Both the position numbers and the translations under genes were made by a program. From the NCBI GenBank assembly GCA_036374995.1, contig DASUSS010000085.1:28849-92848 (forward strand): 64,000 bases of DNA. Reading direction: 5' to 3'. This DNA is from SH-MAG3 sp036374995 (GTDB lineage: Bacteria; Gemmatimonadota; Gemmatimonadetes; Longimicrobiales; RSA9). The notes below the pieces were generated by a model that saw only the letters and a list, made by a program, of their open reading frames with translations, was not told where the DNA came from and ran no database searches. Shown here one piece after another: positions 52,335 to 61,070 of this stretch; within the stretch, counting starts at the first letter, position 1; every line of letters begins with the position of its first letter.

Positions 52335-53810
52335 TCAGCGCAGCGCCACTTCCATCGCGTGCTCGCACTCGGCGAGGGCTGCGAACAACCGGTCGAAGTG
52401 CTCCGTCCTGTGGGCCGCAGTGGCGCAGAGGCGCAGCCGGGCCTGGCCGGGTGACACGGCCGGGTAGACCACGGCCGAGACGAAGATGCCCCGGTCGAGC
52501 ATCGAGCGAGCGACCCGGTAGGCGCGCCACTCGTCGCCGAGCAGCAGTGGCAGAACGGGCGTGGTGGAGGCGCCCGTGTCGAAGCCGAGCCCGGTCAGAC
52601 CGCCCTTCAGCGTCCTCGTGTTGCGACGCAGCCGCTCCATGTGCTCCGGCTCTTCCTGGATGATACGCAGCGCCTCGAGCGAGGCGGCCGCGTTCGCCGG
52701 CGTCATCGCGGCGGAGAACATGTACGGCGCCGAGCCGTGCTGGATGTAGATCTTGAGACCGCGCGACCCCGCGACGAATCCGCCGGACGAGGGGATCCCC
52801 TTCGACAGCGAGCCGGTCAGGATGTCGATGTCGGACGGCTCGATGTTCTGCTCCTCGCACACGCCGCGGCCCGAATGGCCGATGGAGCCGAGGGCATGGG
52901 CTTCATCGACGAGCAGAAATGCGCCGTACTTCCGCTTGAGCTCAATGATGTCGGCGATCGGCGCCTGGTCCCCGTCCATCGAGAAGACGGAGTCGACCGC
53001 GACGAGGATGCGCTGCGCGCCGCGGTTGCGTGCCTGGCGCAGCCGCCGCTCCAGGTCCTCCATGTCGTTGTGCCGGTACCGGCGGCTCTCGCAGCCGGCC
53101 ATCCGCACGCCGTCATGGATCGACTGGTGCGCATACTGGTCGAGAATCGCGACATCGTTCGGGCCGAACAGTGACGTGATCGCGGCTATGTTCGCGTCGT
53201 AGCCGGACGCGAACGTCGCCGCGCCCTCCTGCCCCAGGAACTGCGCCAGCTCGTGCTCCAGCTCGTGATGCAGCTCGAGCGTGCCCGTCAGCAGACGCAC
53301 CCCGCCGGTCGACGTGCCGTAGCGCTCGACCGCCTCCGTCACCGCCGTCGCGATCCGTGGGTGGCCGATCAGGCCGAGATAGCTGTAGCTGGAGAACATG
53401 ATGAGCGGCTCGCCGAGCGCCGCCGACTGCGGTCCCGACGCGATGCTCAGCGGCAGCTGGTACGTGTAGAGCGACTCGGCGAGGCCGGCGTCGAACAGCT
53501 CGAACCAGCGGCGCACGTTCGGATGATCGAGCAGCGAGCCGGGCTCGATCAGCTCATCCGGCGTGCGGCCGTGGAAGAAACCGGGATAGGGATCGCGCGT
53601 GTACTCGCGCAGGTGCGAGTCGTCGTGCAGCCCGCCCATGGCGGCAGCGAGCGTGACGGCACCATCCCTGCCGTTCACGCCGGGCGCGGCATCCCGGCCG
53701 CTGGACTCGGCGGGGCCGTTCATCGGCAGCGCGTCCCGGTCATGCCGGCCGGAAGGCGACTTTGATGGAACGGTTTCCGCCTTTGTCGAGGGCGGCTGAG
53801 AGTGCTGCAC
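52335..53810 (-). CDS. Alpha-oxoamine synthase family PLP enzyme (KBL/AONS/SPT-like)
   Basis: About 491 residues from a GTG. Fold-type I transferase condensing an amino acid with an acyl-CoA. Substrate/PLP motifs: FSSYSYLGLIGHP, GTSTGGVRLLTGTLELHHELE, LVDEAHALGSIGHSGRG (Asp-His site) and the Schiff-base Lys in LTGSLSKGIPSSGG. The N-terminal ~100 residues exceed KBL or BioF (~395). The start at 53808-53810 is preferred because GGAGGAG lies 7 bases upstream; it overlaps the dehydrogenase end by 71 bases. ATG at 53721-53723 is an alternative. With a zinc dehydrogenase upstream it could be a threonine-degradation or lipid-forming pair; substrate unproven. Confidence 0.9.
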   Translation of the reverse strand: MQHSQPPSTKAETVPSKSPSGRHDRDALPMNGPAESSGRDAAPGVNGRDGAVTLAAAMGGLHDDSHLREYTRDPYPGFFHGRTPDELIEPGSLLDHPNVRRWFELFDAGLAESLYTYQLPLSIASGPQSAALGEPLIMFSSYSYLGLIGHPRIATAVTEAVERYGTSTGGVRLLTGTLELHHELEHELAQFLGQEGAATFASGYDANIAAITSLFGPNDVAILDQYAHQSIHDGVRMAGCESRRYRHNDMEDLERRLRQARNRGAQRILVAVDSVFSMDGDQAPIADIIELKRKYGAFLLVDEAHALGSIGHSGRGVCEEQNIEPSDIDILTGSLSKGIPSSGGFVAGSRGLKIYIQHGSAPYMFSAAMTPANAAASLEALRIIQEEPEHMERLRRNTRTLKGGLTGLGFDTGASTTPVLPLLLGDEWRAYRVARSMLDRGIFVSAVVYPAVSPGQARLRLCATAAHRTEHFDRLFAALAECEHAMEVALR

Positions 53811-54951
53811 GATACTCCTCCAATGCGAAGACGTGGGTTACCATCCCGAGCTCCGCCACGCCATCCGTGTACAGCAGCTCGAGGGAACTCTCGTATATGT
53901 CGCGGTCCGTGCCGCGGAACGGCGCCCGGCCGTACGCAAAGATACCGGCGACGGTCAGCTGGCGGTACCACAGTCGGGTCCAGTCGGCGGCCACGCGGGC
54001 GGCGCCGCCGATCAGGACGACCTTCCCGCCCTCGCGGGTGATGGCGAGCGAGTCCTGGATGGTGGCGGCGCTGCCGACGGTGTCGTAGACGAGCGAGGGT
54101 CCGCCCTCGACGAAGCGCGGCGCGAGCGTCGGCTTGTAGGAGCGGGCGTCGGGGAGCGACCCGGCCCAGCGGTAGACCTCGTCGGGGCGGCGGAATACGC
54201 GGTCGGCACCGGCGGCCCGGGCGAGATCGAGCTGGAAATCGTGGCGTCCGATGCAGGCGAGGGGTCCCTCCCAGCCGATCAGGCGGAGCGCGCGGACGGT
54301 GAGGGCGCCGATCGTGCCTGCGCCGATCACGAGGACGACGTCGCCCTCGACGGGCGGGTGCAGGAGCACGGGCCGGAGCGAGGAGGCGAGCGGGTCCGCG
54401 AGGACCGCGACCTCGTCGGCCAGCCCGCGCGCGGAGTGCAGCTGCGAGCGGTGCGCGACGAAGGACCGCGACCAGCCGCCGCCGACGGCGGGACAGTAGC
54501 CGATCATGGGTCCGGTCCCGATCGAGCCGTCCTGCGTCCGGCGGCAGAGCCCGTACTCGCCGCGCACGCAGGCCGGGCACGGATCGAGACCGCGCTGCTC
54601 GCAGGCCAGCATCGGATTGACCACCACGCGGTCGCCCGATGCCCATTCGCCCGCGTCGGACCCCGTCCCGGCGATCCGGCCGACGTTCTCATGGCCGAAC
54701 GTGAAGGGGTAGGCGCCGAACGGCTCGAGCGTGAAGCTGTCGTGGGCGGTGACGGCGGAGAGATCGCTGCCGCAGATCCCGGAGAGCGCGGTCTCGACGC
54801 GGACCCAGTCGGGACCGGGCAGCGGCGGCGGGTCGACGTCGTCGAGCGACACACAGCCGGTCGGTCCGAGGGCGAGCGCAGGCCGGCGCCGCGCGGCGAA
54901 GCGCGTCCACAGATAGCGGGCCGGACGGTAGTGGAAGCGGATCGCGCGCAC
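53740..54951 (-). CDS. Zinc-dependent alcohol/polyol dehydrogenase (MDR family)
   Basis: 403 residues. Catalytic zinc ligand Cys in GICGSD, then GHENVGRI, structural-zinc Cys cluster CEQRGLDPCPACVRGEYGLC, and the Rossmann motif VLVIGAGTIGALTVRAL. C-terminal AALSAALDKGGNRSIKVAF is typical. It interconverts an alcohol and a ketone or aldehyde with NAD(P). It starts at ATG 54949-54951. Its end is overlapped by the oxoamine synthase, implying co-translation. Threonine 3-dehydrogenase is one candidate (TDH/KBL pairing), but the length (403 versus ~340) and basic N-terminus differ. Confidence 0.9.
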   Translation of the reverse strand: MRAIRFHYRPARYLWTRFAARRRPALALGPTGCVSLDDVDPPPLPGPDWVRVETALSGICGSDLSAVTAHDSFTLEPFGAYPFTFGHENVGRIAGTGSDAGEWASGDRVVVNPMLACEQRGLDPCPACVRGEYGLCRRTQDGSIGTGPMIGYCPAVGGGWSRSFVAHRSQLHSARGLADEVAVLADPLASSLRPVLLHPPVEGDVVLVIGAGTIGALTVRALRLIGWEGPLACIGRHDFQLDLARAAGADRVFRRPDEVYRWAGSLPDARSYKPTLAPRFVEGGPSLVYDTVGSAATIQDSLAITREGGKVVLIGGAARVAADWTRLWYRQLTVAGIFAYGRAPFRGTDRDIYESSLELLYTDGVAELGMVTHVFALEEYRAALSAALDKGGNRSIKVAFRPA

Positions 54952-55120
54952 GGATGCAGCCCCGGGTCAGGCGATGGGGTCACCGCGCCCCCCGCGCCGG
55001 TGTCCAGACGTGAAAGTCCCGATATGCCGAAGGTTTGACAGGTGGGGAAGGTAATCGGGGAGGCGCCGGGCAGACAAGATCGGGCGGCGGCTGGTCCGGA
55101 ACGTGCCCGCGCGCCACGTT

Positions 55121-55807
55121 ATGCCCGAACGATCCGGCGACACCGTGCTGGTGCATTTCTATCGTGCCGTCGTGGCGCACATGGACGTGTGGCGCCTGCG
55201 GATGGACGCGACGACGAACTGGGCGGCGGTCACGCTCGCCGCGATGATCACGTTCAGCTTCAGCACGCTCTCCGCGCCTCATTACGTGCTGCTGCTCGCG
55301 CTCGTCTTCCAGTTCGTGTTCCTGCTGATGGAGTCGCGGCGCTATCAGACGTTCGACCTGTGGCGGCACCGCTTCCGCATGCTGAACCGGGCGTTCATCG
55401 TGCCCGCGCTGGATGGGATGCAGCCGGAGGACGCCGGTACCGCTGAGCTGCGCGTGCTCGCGCGCGACCTCGGCCGCACCGTGCCGCACCTCTCGCTCCT
55501 GCATGCGGCCGGCTACCGCGTGCGCCGCAACTACGGCTACCTCTTCGCGCTCACGCTGCTGGCATGGCTGCTCAAGCTCGAGGTCCATCCGGATCCGGCG
55601 GGTTCGGCGCCGGAGCTGATCCGCCGCGCCGCGATCGCGTTCGTGCCGGGCTGGCTGACGATCGGCACCGTGTCCGGTGTGTCCGTTGCGCTGCTGCTCC
55701 TCGCGGTGCGCGCACCGACCCACGACATTGTGGACTGGGAGACGACCAGCTCGCGCTGGCAGCAGTGGCTCGCACGCACTCCACGGGGAGGTGGCGATGT
55801 CGAATGA
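55121..55807 (+). CDS. DUF2270-family membrane protein
   Basis: About 228 residues. HFYRAVVAHMDVWRLRMDATTNWAA, followed by two N-terminal helices (to LVFQFVFLLMESRRYQTFDLWRHR) and a later pair (YLFALTLLAWLLKL, WLTIGTVSGVSVALLLLAV), match DUF2270 integral membrane proteins. A GTG at 55103 would add six residues. It overlaps the universal-stress gene by 11 bases, coupling the two. Role unknown; the neighbourhood suggests envelope or ion homeostasis. Confidence 0.82.
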   Translation: MPERSGDTVLVHFYRAVVAHMDVWRLRMDATTNWAAVTLAAMITFSFSTLSAPHYVLLLALVFQFVFLLMESRRYQTFDLWRHRFRMLNRAFIVPALDGMQPEDAGTAELRVLARDLGRTVPHLSLLHAAGYRVRRNYGYLFALTLLAWLLKLEVHPDPAGSAPELIRRAAIAFVPGWLTIGTVSGVSVALLLLAVRAPTHDIVDWETTSSRWQQWLARTPRGGGDVE

Positions 55808-56249
55808 TGTCGTGCTCGCGACGCGGTTCGGCGGGGAGTCGGCGGAGCCGGCGCGCGTCGCGGAGAACCTCGCGCGGCTGACGGGCGGCGTCGTGACGAT
55901 CGTATACGTCGCGACCGAGCTCGGCGCCGTGGTCGCGGCCGCGGGCGAGGCGGGTGTCCGGCCCGCGGACGAGCGGGAGCTCCAGCTGGAGACGATCCGG
56001 CGGGAGCTGCGCGAATTCGTGGCGAAGCATTTCGCGGGCGTGGACGCGAGTGCGCGGGTCGTCGAAGGCAACGTCGCGGAAGCGATCGCCGCCGTGGCGG
56101 CGGAGCTGAAGGCGGCATTCCTCGTGGTCGGCACGCGTGGTCGCAGCGCCCTGGCGCGGCTCGTCCTCGGCGACACGACCCACAGCATCCTCCAGCACGC
56201 GCCCTGCCCGGTCGTCGTGGTGCCGCTGCGCGCACAGTCGGGAAGCTGA
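55797..56249 (+). CDS. Universal stress protein (UspA family)
   Basis: 150 residues, one Usp domain. The ATP-binding motif GTRGRSALARLVLGDTTHSILQHAPCPVVVV at residues ~112-142 fits the G-2X-G-9X-G(S/T) rule, so an ATP-binding Usp is expected. The start follows GGGGAGGTGG by a few bases inside the DUF2270 end. Six bases separate it from the transporter gene, which may be its regulatory target. Confidence 0.92.
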   Translation: MSNDVVLATRFGGESAEPARVAENLARLTGGVVTIVYVATELGAVVAAAGEAGVRPADERELQLETIRRELREFVAKHFAGVDASARVVEGNVAEAIAAVAAELKAAFLVVGTRGRSALARLVLGDTTHSILQHAPCPVVVVPLRAQSGS

Positions 56250-56254
56250 CGCCA

Positions 56255-58054
56255 TTGGAGCAGACCGCGACGCCGCTCACGACGGACGCGCTGATCGCGC
56301 TCGCGATCACGGCCGTCGCGCTGGGCCTGTTCGTGTGGAACCGGCTGCGCGTCGATGTCGTCGCGCTGATCATCATGCTGCTCATCATCCTGACGGGGCT
56401 CGCGACGCCGCAGCAGGGGGTGAGCGGTTTCGCACACGAGGCGACCATTACGGTCGCGCTGGTGCTCGTGCTCGCGGCCGGACTTCTGCGCACCGGTGCG
56501 ATCGACGTGCTCGCCCGCTGGACTGCTCGCCTCGCCGGGCCGAGCGAGCTGCGACTGCTCGCGCTGACGCTGCTCATCGTCGTGCCGCTCAGCGCCCTCA
56601 TCAACAACACGGCCGCGGTCGCCGTGCTCATCCCGATGGTGCTCGGCCTCGCCCGCTCCTCCGAGGTCGCTCCCTCGCGCGTCCTCATGCCGCTCTCCTT
56701 CGGCGCACAGCTCGGCGGTACGCTCACGCTCATCGGCACGAGCACGAACCTGCTCGTCGCCGGGCTCGCGATCGACCTCGGCATCCAGCGCATCCGGCTG
56801 TTCGAGATCACACCACCCGCACTGATCGTGTGCGCGGCCGGCCTCCTCTACATGATGACGATCGGCCGGTGGCTGCTGCCGCACCGCACCGCCGAAGAGG
56901 ACCTGCTGCGCAGCTACGAGCTGCACGACTACCTGACGATGCTGCGCGTCCGCCCGGGCTCCCGCCTCGCGGATCGCAGCCTCGCCGAGTCCCGCTTCGG
57001 TCACGCGCTCGGACTCCAGGTCGTGCGCGTCCTGCACCAGGACGGCAGCATCGATGCGCCCACCGGCTCGACCGTGATCCGTGCGGGGGACGTGCTCGCG
57101 GTGGAAGGGAAGATCCCGGACATCGCCAAGGTCCAGAACGACGGCGGTCTCGAGCTGGCCGACACGGAGCTGGCGCTGGACGAGGCGGCGGCGAGCGGCG
57201 ATGTGCGCATAGCCGAAGTGCTCGTCCCGCGCCGATCGTCGGTGACGCGGCGGACCGTGCGCGATCTCGCGCTGCGCGCCCGCTTCGGCATCAGCGCCGT
57301 CGCCGTACGGCGACACGGCGTCCGGCTGCACGCACCGATCGGCGAGGTCCGGCTTCAGCCGGGCGACATGCTGCTCGTGCAGGGTACGCCGGAATCACTG
57401 ACGCGGCTGCACCAGGAGAGCGAGCTCGCGCTCCTCGGCGCCGTCGACCTGCCGAGCACGCGCGCGGAGAAGATGAAGATCGCGGTGCCGATCGTCGCCG
57501 GCGTCGTGCTGCTGCCGGCGCTCGGCGTCACCACGATCCTCGTGGCGGCGCTCGCCGGCGTCGTCGCCATGTTCCTGACCCGCTGCATCACTCCGGACGA
57601 GGCGTACCGGGAGATGGACTGGATGGTGGTCATCATGCTGGGCGCGATCCTGCCGCTCGGCGAGGCGATGCACAGGACGGGCGCCGCGGCCTTCCTCGCG
57701 CACAACCTGATGGCATTCGCGAGCCCGCTCGGTCCGCACGGCCTGCTCGCCGTGTTCCTGCTCATCACCACCCTGCTCACCTCCGTCATCTCGAACGCCG
57801 CCGCCGCGGTCGTGCTGACCCCGATTGCCGTCGCCGGTGCCGTGTCCCTCGGACTGTCGCCGATGCCGTTCGTCATCGCCGTCATGATCGGTGCATCCAA
57901 CAGCTTCATGTCGCCGGTCGGATATCAGACCAACACGATGATCTACGGCCCGGGCGGATACGAGTTCGGCGACTACGTGAGAGTCGGAGCGCCGCTGTCG
58001 TTCATCGTGGCGGCGACAGGGACCGTCGCGATTCCGTGGTTCTTTCCGTTCTAG
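56255..58054 (+). CDS. SLC13/DASS-type transporter with two TrkA-C (RCK_C) domains
   Basis: 599 residues. N-terminal transport block (~10-210) with the SLC13 signature FGAQLGGTLTLIGTSTNLLVAG. Two TrkA-C domains follow (~218-300 and ~305-392; PGSRLADRSLAESRF and RTVRDLALRARFGISAVAVRR). A second block (~410-599) contains SNAAAAVVLTPIAV and GASNSFMSPVGYQTNTMIYGPGGY, mirroring the first repeat. This matches YbhI/SLC13-like symporters for sulfate, phosphate or dicarboxylates with a ligand-binding regulatory insert. The start is a TTG after GGAAG. It is last of a three-gene unit with DUF2270 and Usp. Confidence 0.93.
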   Translation: MEQTATPLTTDALIALAITAVALGLFVWNRLRVDVVALIIMLLIILTGLATPQQGVSGFAHEATITVALVLVLAAGLLRTGAIDVLARWTARLAGPSELRLLALTLLIVVPLSALINNTAAVAVLIPMVLGLARSSEVAPSRVLMPLSFGAQLGGTLTLIGTSTNLLVAGLAIDLGIQRIRLFEITPPALIVCAAGLLYMMTIGRWLLPHRTAEEDLLRSYELHDYLTMLRVRPGSRLADRSLAESRFGHALGLQVVRVLHQDGSIDAPTGSTVIRAGDVLAVEGKIPDIAKVQNDGGLELADTELALDEAAASGDVRIAEVLVPRRSSVTRRTVRDLALRARFGISAVAVRRHGVRLHAPIGEVRLQPGDMLLVQGTPESLTRLHQESELALLGAVDLPSTRAEKMKIAVPIVAGVVLLPALGVTTILVAALAGVVAMFLTRCITPDEAYREMDWMVVIMLGAILPLGEAMHRTGAAAFLAHNLMAFASPLGPHGLLAVFLLITTLLTSVISNAAAAVVLTPIAVAGAVSLGLSPMPFVIAVMIGASNSFMSPVGYQTNTMIYGPGGYEFGDYVRVGAPLSFIVAATGTVAIPWFFPF

Positions 58055-58074
58055 GAGGGCGCGGAGGACGGCAG

Positions 58075-58247
58075 TTCACCGCGGAGTCGCTGGGGACGCG
58101 GAGGAGCGCGGAGATTACGGCAGGAGTCGGACACATCCACCGGAGTGGCTGCTGCTGTGAGCGGCGAAATACCCCGTTTCCTGCCGGATCACCTGCTGCC
58201 GCGCTGTCACCTGCAGTTCCCCGCGTCCTCTGCGACTCGGCGGTGAA
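58075..58247. repeat. Imperfect inverted repeat of 27 bases around a 119-base spacer
   Basis: 58075-58101 and the complement of 58221-58247 match at 24 of 27 positions (TTCACCGCGGAGTCGC versus TTCACCGCCGAGTCGC at their starts). The core TTCACCGC-GAGTCGC resembles short dispersed intergenic repeats seen in some GC-rich soil bacteria. The spacer holds no gene. It could fold into a long hairpin after the transporter gene or be a miniature mobile element; no target-site duplication is visible. Confidence 0.6.
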
Positions 58248-58320
58248 ATTCCGTTCTCCGATCCCTTGAAGCGCAGCGGGGCGTGGCACTGCCGCCCGCA
58301 CCGACGCTAGATTCCCGGCC

Positions 58321-58893
58321 ATGACCATTCCCCCGATTCCCGAGCACGGGCTCTCCCGGCGCGGCTTCCTGCGCGGCGTCGCGGGAGGTACCGCGGCGGT
58401 CGCGGTCGCGGCCGTGCTGCCGGCGGGATGCGCACCGGCGTACCCGGAGCAGCGCGCCGACGGCGCTCCGCTGCGATCGCTCACGCCGAAGGAGTACGCG
58501 GTCGCGCGAGCGGCCGCGGACGCGATGCTGGTGGATGTGCCCGTCGCGCCGGAGGCGGTGGCGAGCGCGATCGACACGGAGCTCGCCGTTGCGGGGGATC
58601 CGATGCGCACGGACATGAAGACCGTGCTCTCGCTGATGGAGCACGGCACCCTGCTGTCGTTCCGGGGCAGGCGATTCAGCGCGCTGTCCGCGGATGCGCG
58701 GCGCGCAGTGCTCGAGGACTGGGCCACCTCTCGCCTCAATCTGCGGCGCGCCGCGTTCCAGGCGCTCAAGGGATTCGTCGTGTTCTTCGCCTACATCGAT
58801 GACTCGACCCGCGGGCTCACCGGTTTCCCGGGGCCGTGGCCGGAGCGCGTCCGGATTCCCGCGTACGAGGTCGACTTCGGGGAGATCGGCTGA
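58321..58893 (+). CDS. Tat-exported gluconate-2-dehydrogenase subunit-3-like protein
   Basis: 190 residues. The twin-arginine signal has SRRGFLRG at residues 12-19, then a hydrophobic run and Cys near 37 (LPAGC), suggesting a Tat-dependent lipoprotein. The mature part (LTPKEYAVARAAADAML ... DWATSRLNLRRAAFQALKGFVVFFAYIDD) matches the small gamma subunit of membrane-bound FAD sugar dehydrogenases. This subunit is thought to escort the folded flavoprotein across the membrane. The GMC oxidoreductase gene follows after about 30 bases. Confidence 0.88.
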   Translation: MTIPPIPEHGLSRRGFLRGVAGGTAAVAVAAVLPAGCAPAYPEQRADGAPLRSLTPKEYAVARAAADAMLVDVPVAPEAVASAIDTELAVAGDPMRTDMKTVLSLMEHGTLLSFRGRRFSALSADARRAVLEDWATSRLNLRRAAFQALKGFVVFFAYIDDSTRGLTGFPGPWPERVRIPAYEVDFGEIG

Positions 58894-58925
58894 GTGAACG
58901 TCCAGGTCGGCCGCGGCAGGTCCGC

Positions 58926-60467
58926 GTGATCATACAGGGATCCGGACGTACGGATTCGGTGCGGGAGCGCGCCGATGTCGTGGTGGTGGGCACGGGCTCG
59001 GGCGGGGCGACGCTCGCCGTCTACCTCGCCGAGCGTGGCTGGGATGTCGTGATGCTCGAGAAGGGCGGCTTCTTCCGCGCTGAGGACTTCTCCCAGCGCG
59101 AGGAGGAGGCGATGGCCGACTTCAACGGCCGCCGCGGCCTGGACGCCACGGTCGACAACGCGGTGTTCCTGAATTACGCGGAAGCGGTCGGCGGCTGCAC
59201 CGTCCACTACTGGGGCGACTCGTTCCGCACGCCGGCCGACCGACTGGAGCGGTGGCGCAGCGAGCACGGGCTCGACTGGATGACCGAGTCGGAGCTCGGC
59301 CCGCACTGGGCCGCGATCGAGCGCGAGCTGGGGATCCACATCACGCCGGAACGGCTGTTCAACGAGAACAACCGGCTCGTGCGCGACGGCTGCGAGAAGC
59401 TCGGCATCGAGGGTCATGCACCGCCGACGGCACGGATCGACTGCATCGGCTGCGGCTGGACCCAGTTCGGCTGTGCCTACAACCGCAAGACCTCACAGCT
59501 GATCACGACGATCCCGCGCGTGTCGAAGGCGGGCGGCCGGATCTACAGTGACGCGCGCGTCACGAAGCTGCTGCTGGACGGCGGCCGCGCAGCGGGCGTC
59601 GAGGCATCGTTCGTCGACCGCGAGACGAAGGCCGCTACGGGCACGCTGCGCGTCGATGCGCCGATCGTCGTGCTGGCCGGTGGCGCGCTCGGCACGGCGG
59701 ACATCCTGCTGCGCAACGTCGAGGACGATGTCGTGGGCAGACGCTTCTACATCAATCCCCACTACTTCGTATGGGCCGACTTCGGCCGGCAGATCGACAA
59801 CGTGAACGGCATTCCGTGCGCTTACGTGGTGCACGGGTTCCGTCACGTCCGGCGTGACGCGCGCGGCCGCTACGCGGGCGGCGGCTACATCATGCTGACG
59901 AACCATCAGTCGCCGGCGATCGCGGGAGTGATGCTGAACGGGATCGGTGCGCGCCACACCGCCCACATGAAACGGTACCGGCATCTCGGCTCGCTGATGA
60001 GCGTGATCGATGAGGAGCATCCCGGCCGCGTGTTCCTGGGCAAGGACGGGATCCGTCGCACCGAGTACAACGTTCAGGGAGTCGACCAGCTCAAGGCGAT
60101 CGATTATCTGAAGAACGCAGCGCGCATCTTCCTCGCCGCCGGTGCCCGCGAGGTCTGGATCCCGGACGTCTATGGAACGACCGTGCGGAGTGAAGCCGAC
60201 CTCGACGGGATCACGTTGCGAAGCGTGCAGCCGAACGCGCAGTTCTGTGCGGGCTCGCATCTGATGGGGACGGCGCCGCTCGGCGCGGATCCGACGGACT
60301 CCTTCGCGGGTCCGACGGGCGAGGCACATCGCGTGCAGGGTCTGTACGTGGCGGACGGGGCGGCGCTGCCCGGCTCGGTTTCCGTGGACCCATCCCTGAC
60401 GATCATGGGCGTGGCGCGACACATCGCGGCGGGGCTGCACGAGCGGCACGGGCGCGAGGGTGCGTGA
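58926..60467 (+). CDS. GMC-family FAD oxidoreductase (sugar/alcohol dehydrogenase catalytic subunit)
   Basis: 513 residues from a GTG. The FAD-binding dinucleotide motif is VVVGTGSGGATLAVYLAERG, with GGCTVHYWGDSFRTP for flavin placement. A Cys-rich segment CIGCGWTQFGC (~residues 176-186) recalls the 3Fe-4S or metal loop of FAD-sugar dehydrogenases. The C-terminal VADGAALPGSVSVDPSLTIMG holds the flavin-contacting loop where GMC enzymes have NPSLT; here it is DPSLT. No signal of its own, consistent with Tat co-export with the preceding subunit. A cytochrome c subunit is not encoded nearby. Substrate unknown. Confidence 0.92.
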   Translation: MIIQGSGRTDSVRERADVVVVGTGSGGATLAVYLAERGWDVVMLEKGGFFRAEDFSQREEEAMADFNGRRGLDATVDNAVFLNYAEAVGGCTVHYWGDSFRTPADRLERWRSEHGLDWMTESELGPHWAAIERELGIHITPERLFNENNRLVRDGCEKLGIEGHAPPTARIDCIGCGWTQFGCAYNRKTSQLITTIPRVSKAGGRIYSDARVTKLLLDGGRAAGVEASFVDRETKAATGTLRVDAPIVVLAGGALGTADILLRNVEDDVVGRRFYINPHYFVWADFGRQIDNVNGIPCAYVVHGFRHVRRDARGRYAGGGYIMLTNHQSPAIAGVMLNGIGARHTAHMKRYRHLGSLMSVIDEEHPGRVFLGKDGIRRTEYNVQGVDQLKAIDYLKNAARIFLAAGAREVWIPDVYGTTVRSEADLDGITLRSVQPNAQFCAGSHLMGTAPLGADPTDSFAGPTGEAHRVQGLYVADGAALPGSVSVDPSLTIMGVARHIAAGLHERHGREGA

Positions 60468-60533
60468 CACGAAGTCGGACTGCACGAGCGGCTACGGGCG
60501 CGCGCGCGTGTTGACACGGAGGGCTGGTCGATC

Positions 60534-61070
60534 ATGCGGATGACGGCGACCGCCGCACTGGTGCTGACGTGCGGCGCGTGCACGATACCGATCGGAGTGC
60601 CGGAGCAGGAGTCGGCGCCGACACCGGTACCGGCGCCGGCGCCGTCGGAGGCCACCTCGAGTGTGGCGCGGTACGTGACTGCGGCGGTGAACGGCGCCCG
60701 TCACGCGAACGGCCTCGCGCCGCTCGAGCAGCAGGAAGCGCTCGCTCGTGCGGCGCAGGGTCACGCGGAGGAGCTGGCGGAGCGGCGCACGCTGGATCAC
60801 AACTCCACGGATCCGGCGCGGCGCACCATGACCATGCGTATCGAGGCGGCCGGCGCGACGTGGCTGCGTGCGGCGGAGAATCTCGCGAGCATGAGCGGCA
60901 CGGCGTCGGCCGTGCCGGCGCAGACGGTCCGGATGTGGCTCGGCTCGGACGGTCATCGACGGAACATGCTGTCGCAGGCGTACACGCACACCGGCGTCGG
61001 TGTGGCGATCGACCGGCGCGGCATCTGGTACGTCACACAGCTGTACGTCCTCCCGCGCGCAGACCGCTGA
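60534..61070 (+). CDS. CAP-domain (SCP/PR-1-like) lipoprotein
   Basis: 178 residues. Lipoprotein-like signal MRMTATAALVLTCGAC with Cys16, a Pro/Ala-rich linker (~25-40), then a CAP domain: YVTAAVNGARHANGLAPL, HAEELAERRTLDHNS, AENLAS and WLGSDGHRRNMLS. The bacterial CAP fold has uncertain function, possibly sterol or metal binding. Two ATGs (60534, 60540) are both possible. It ends at the candidate start of the methyltransferase. Confidence 0.9.
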   Translation: MRMTATAALVLTCGACTIPIGVPEQESAPTPVPAPAPSEATSSVARYVTAAVNGARHANGLAPLEQQEALARAAQGHAEELAERRTLDHNSTDPARRTMTMRIEAAGATWLRAAENLASMSGTASAVPAQTVRMWLGSDGHRRNMLSQAYTHTGVGVAIDRRGIWYVTQLYVLPRADR

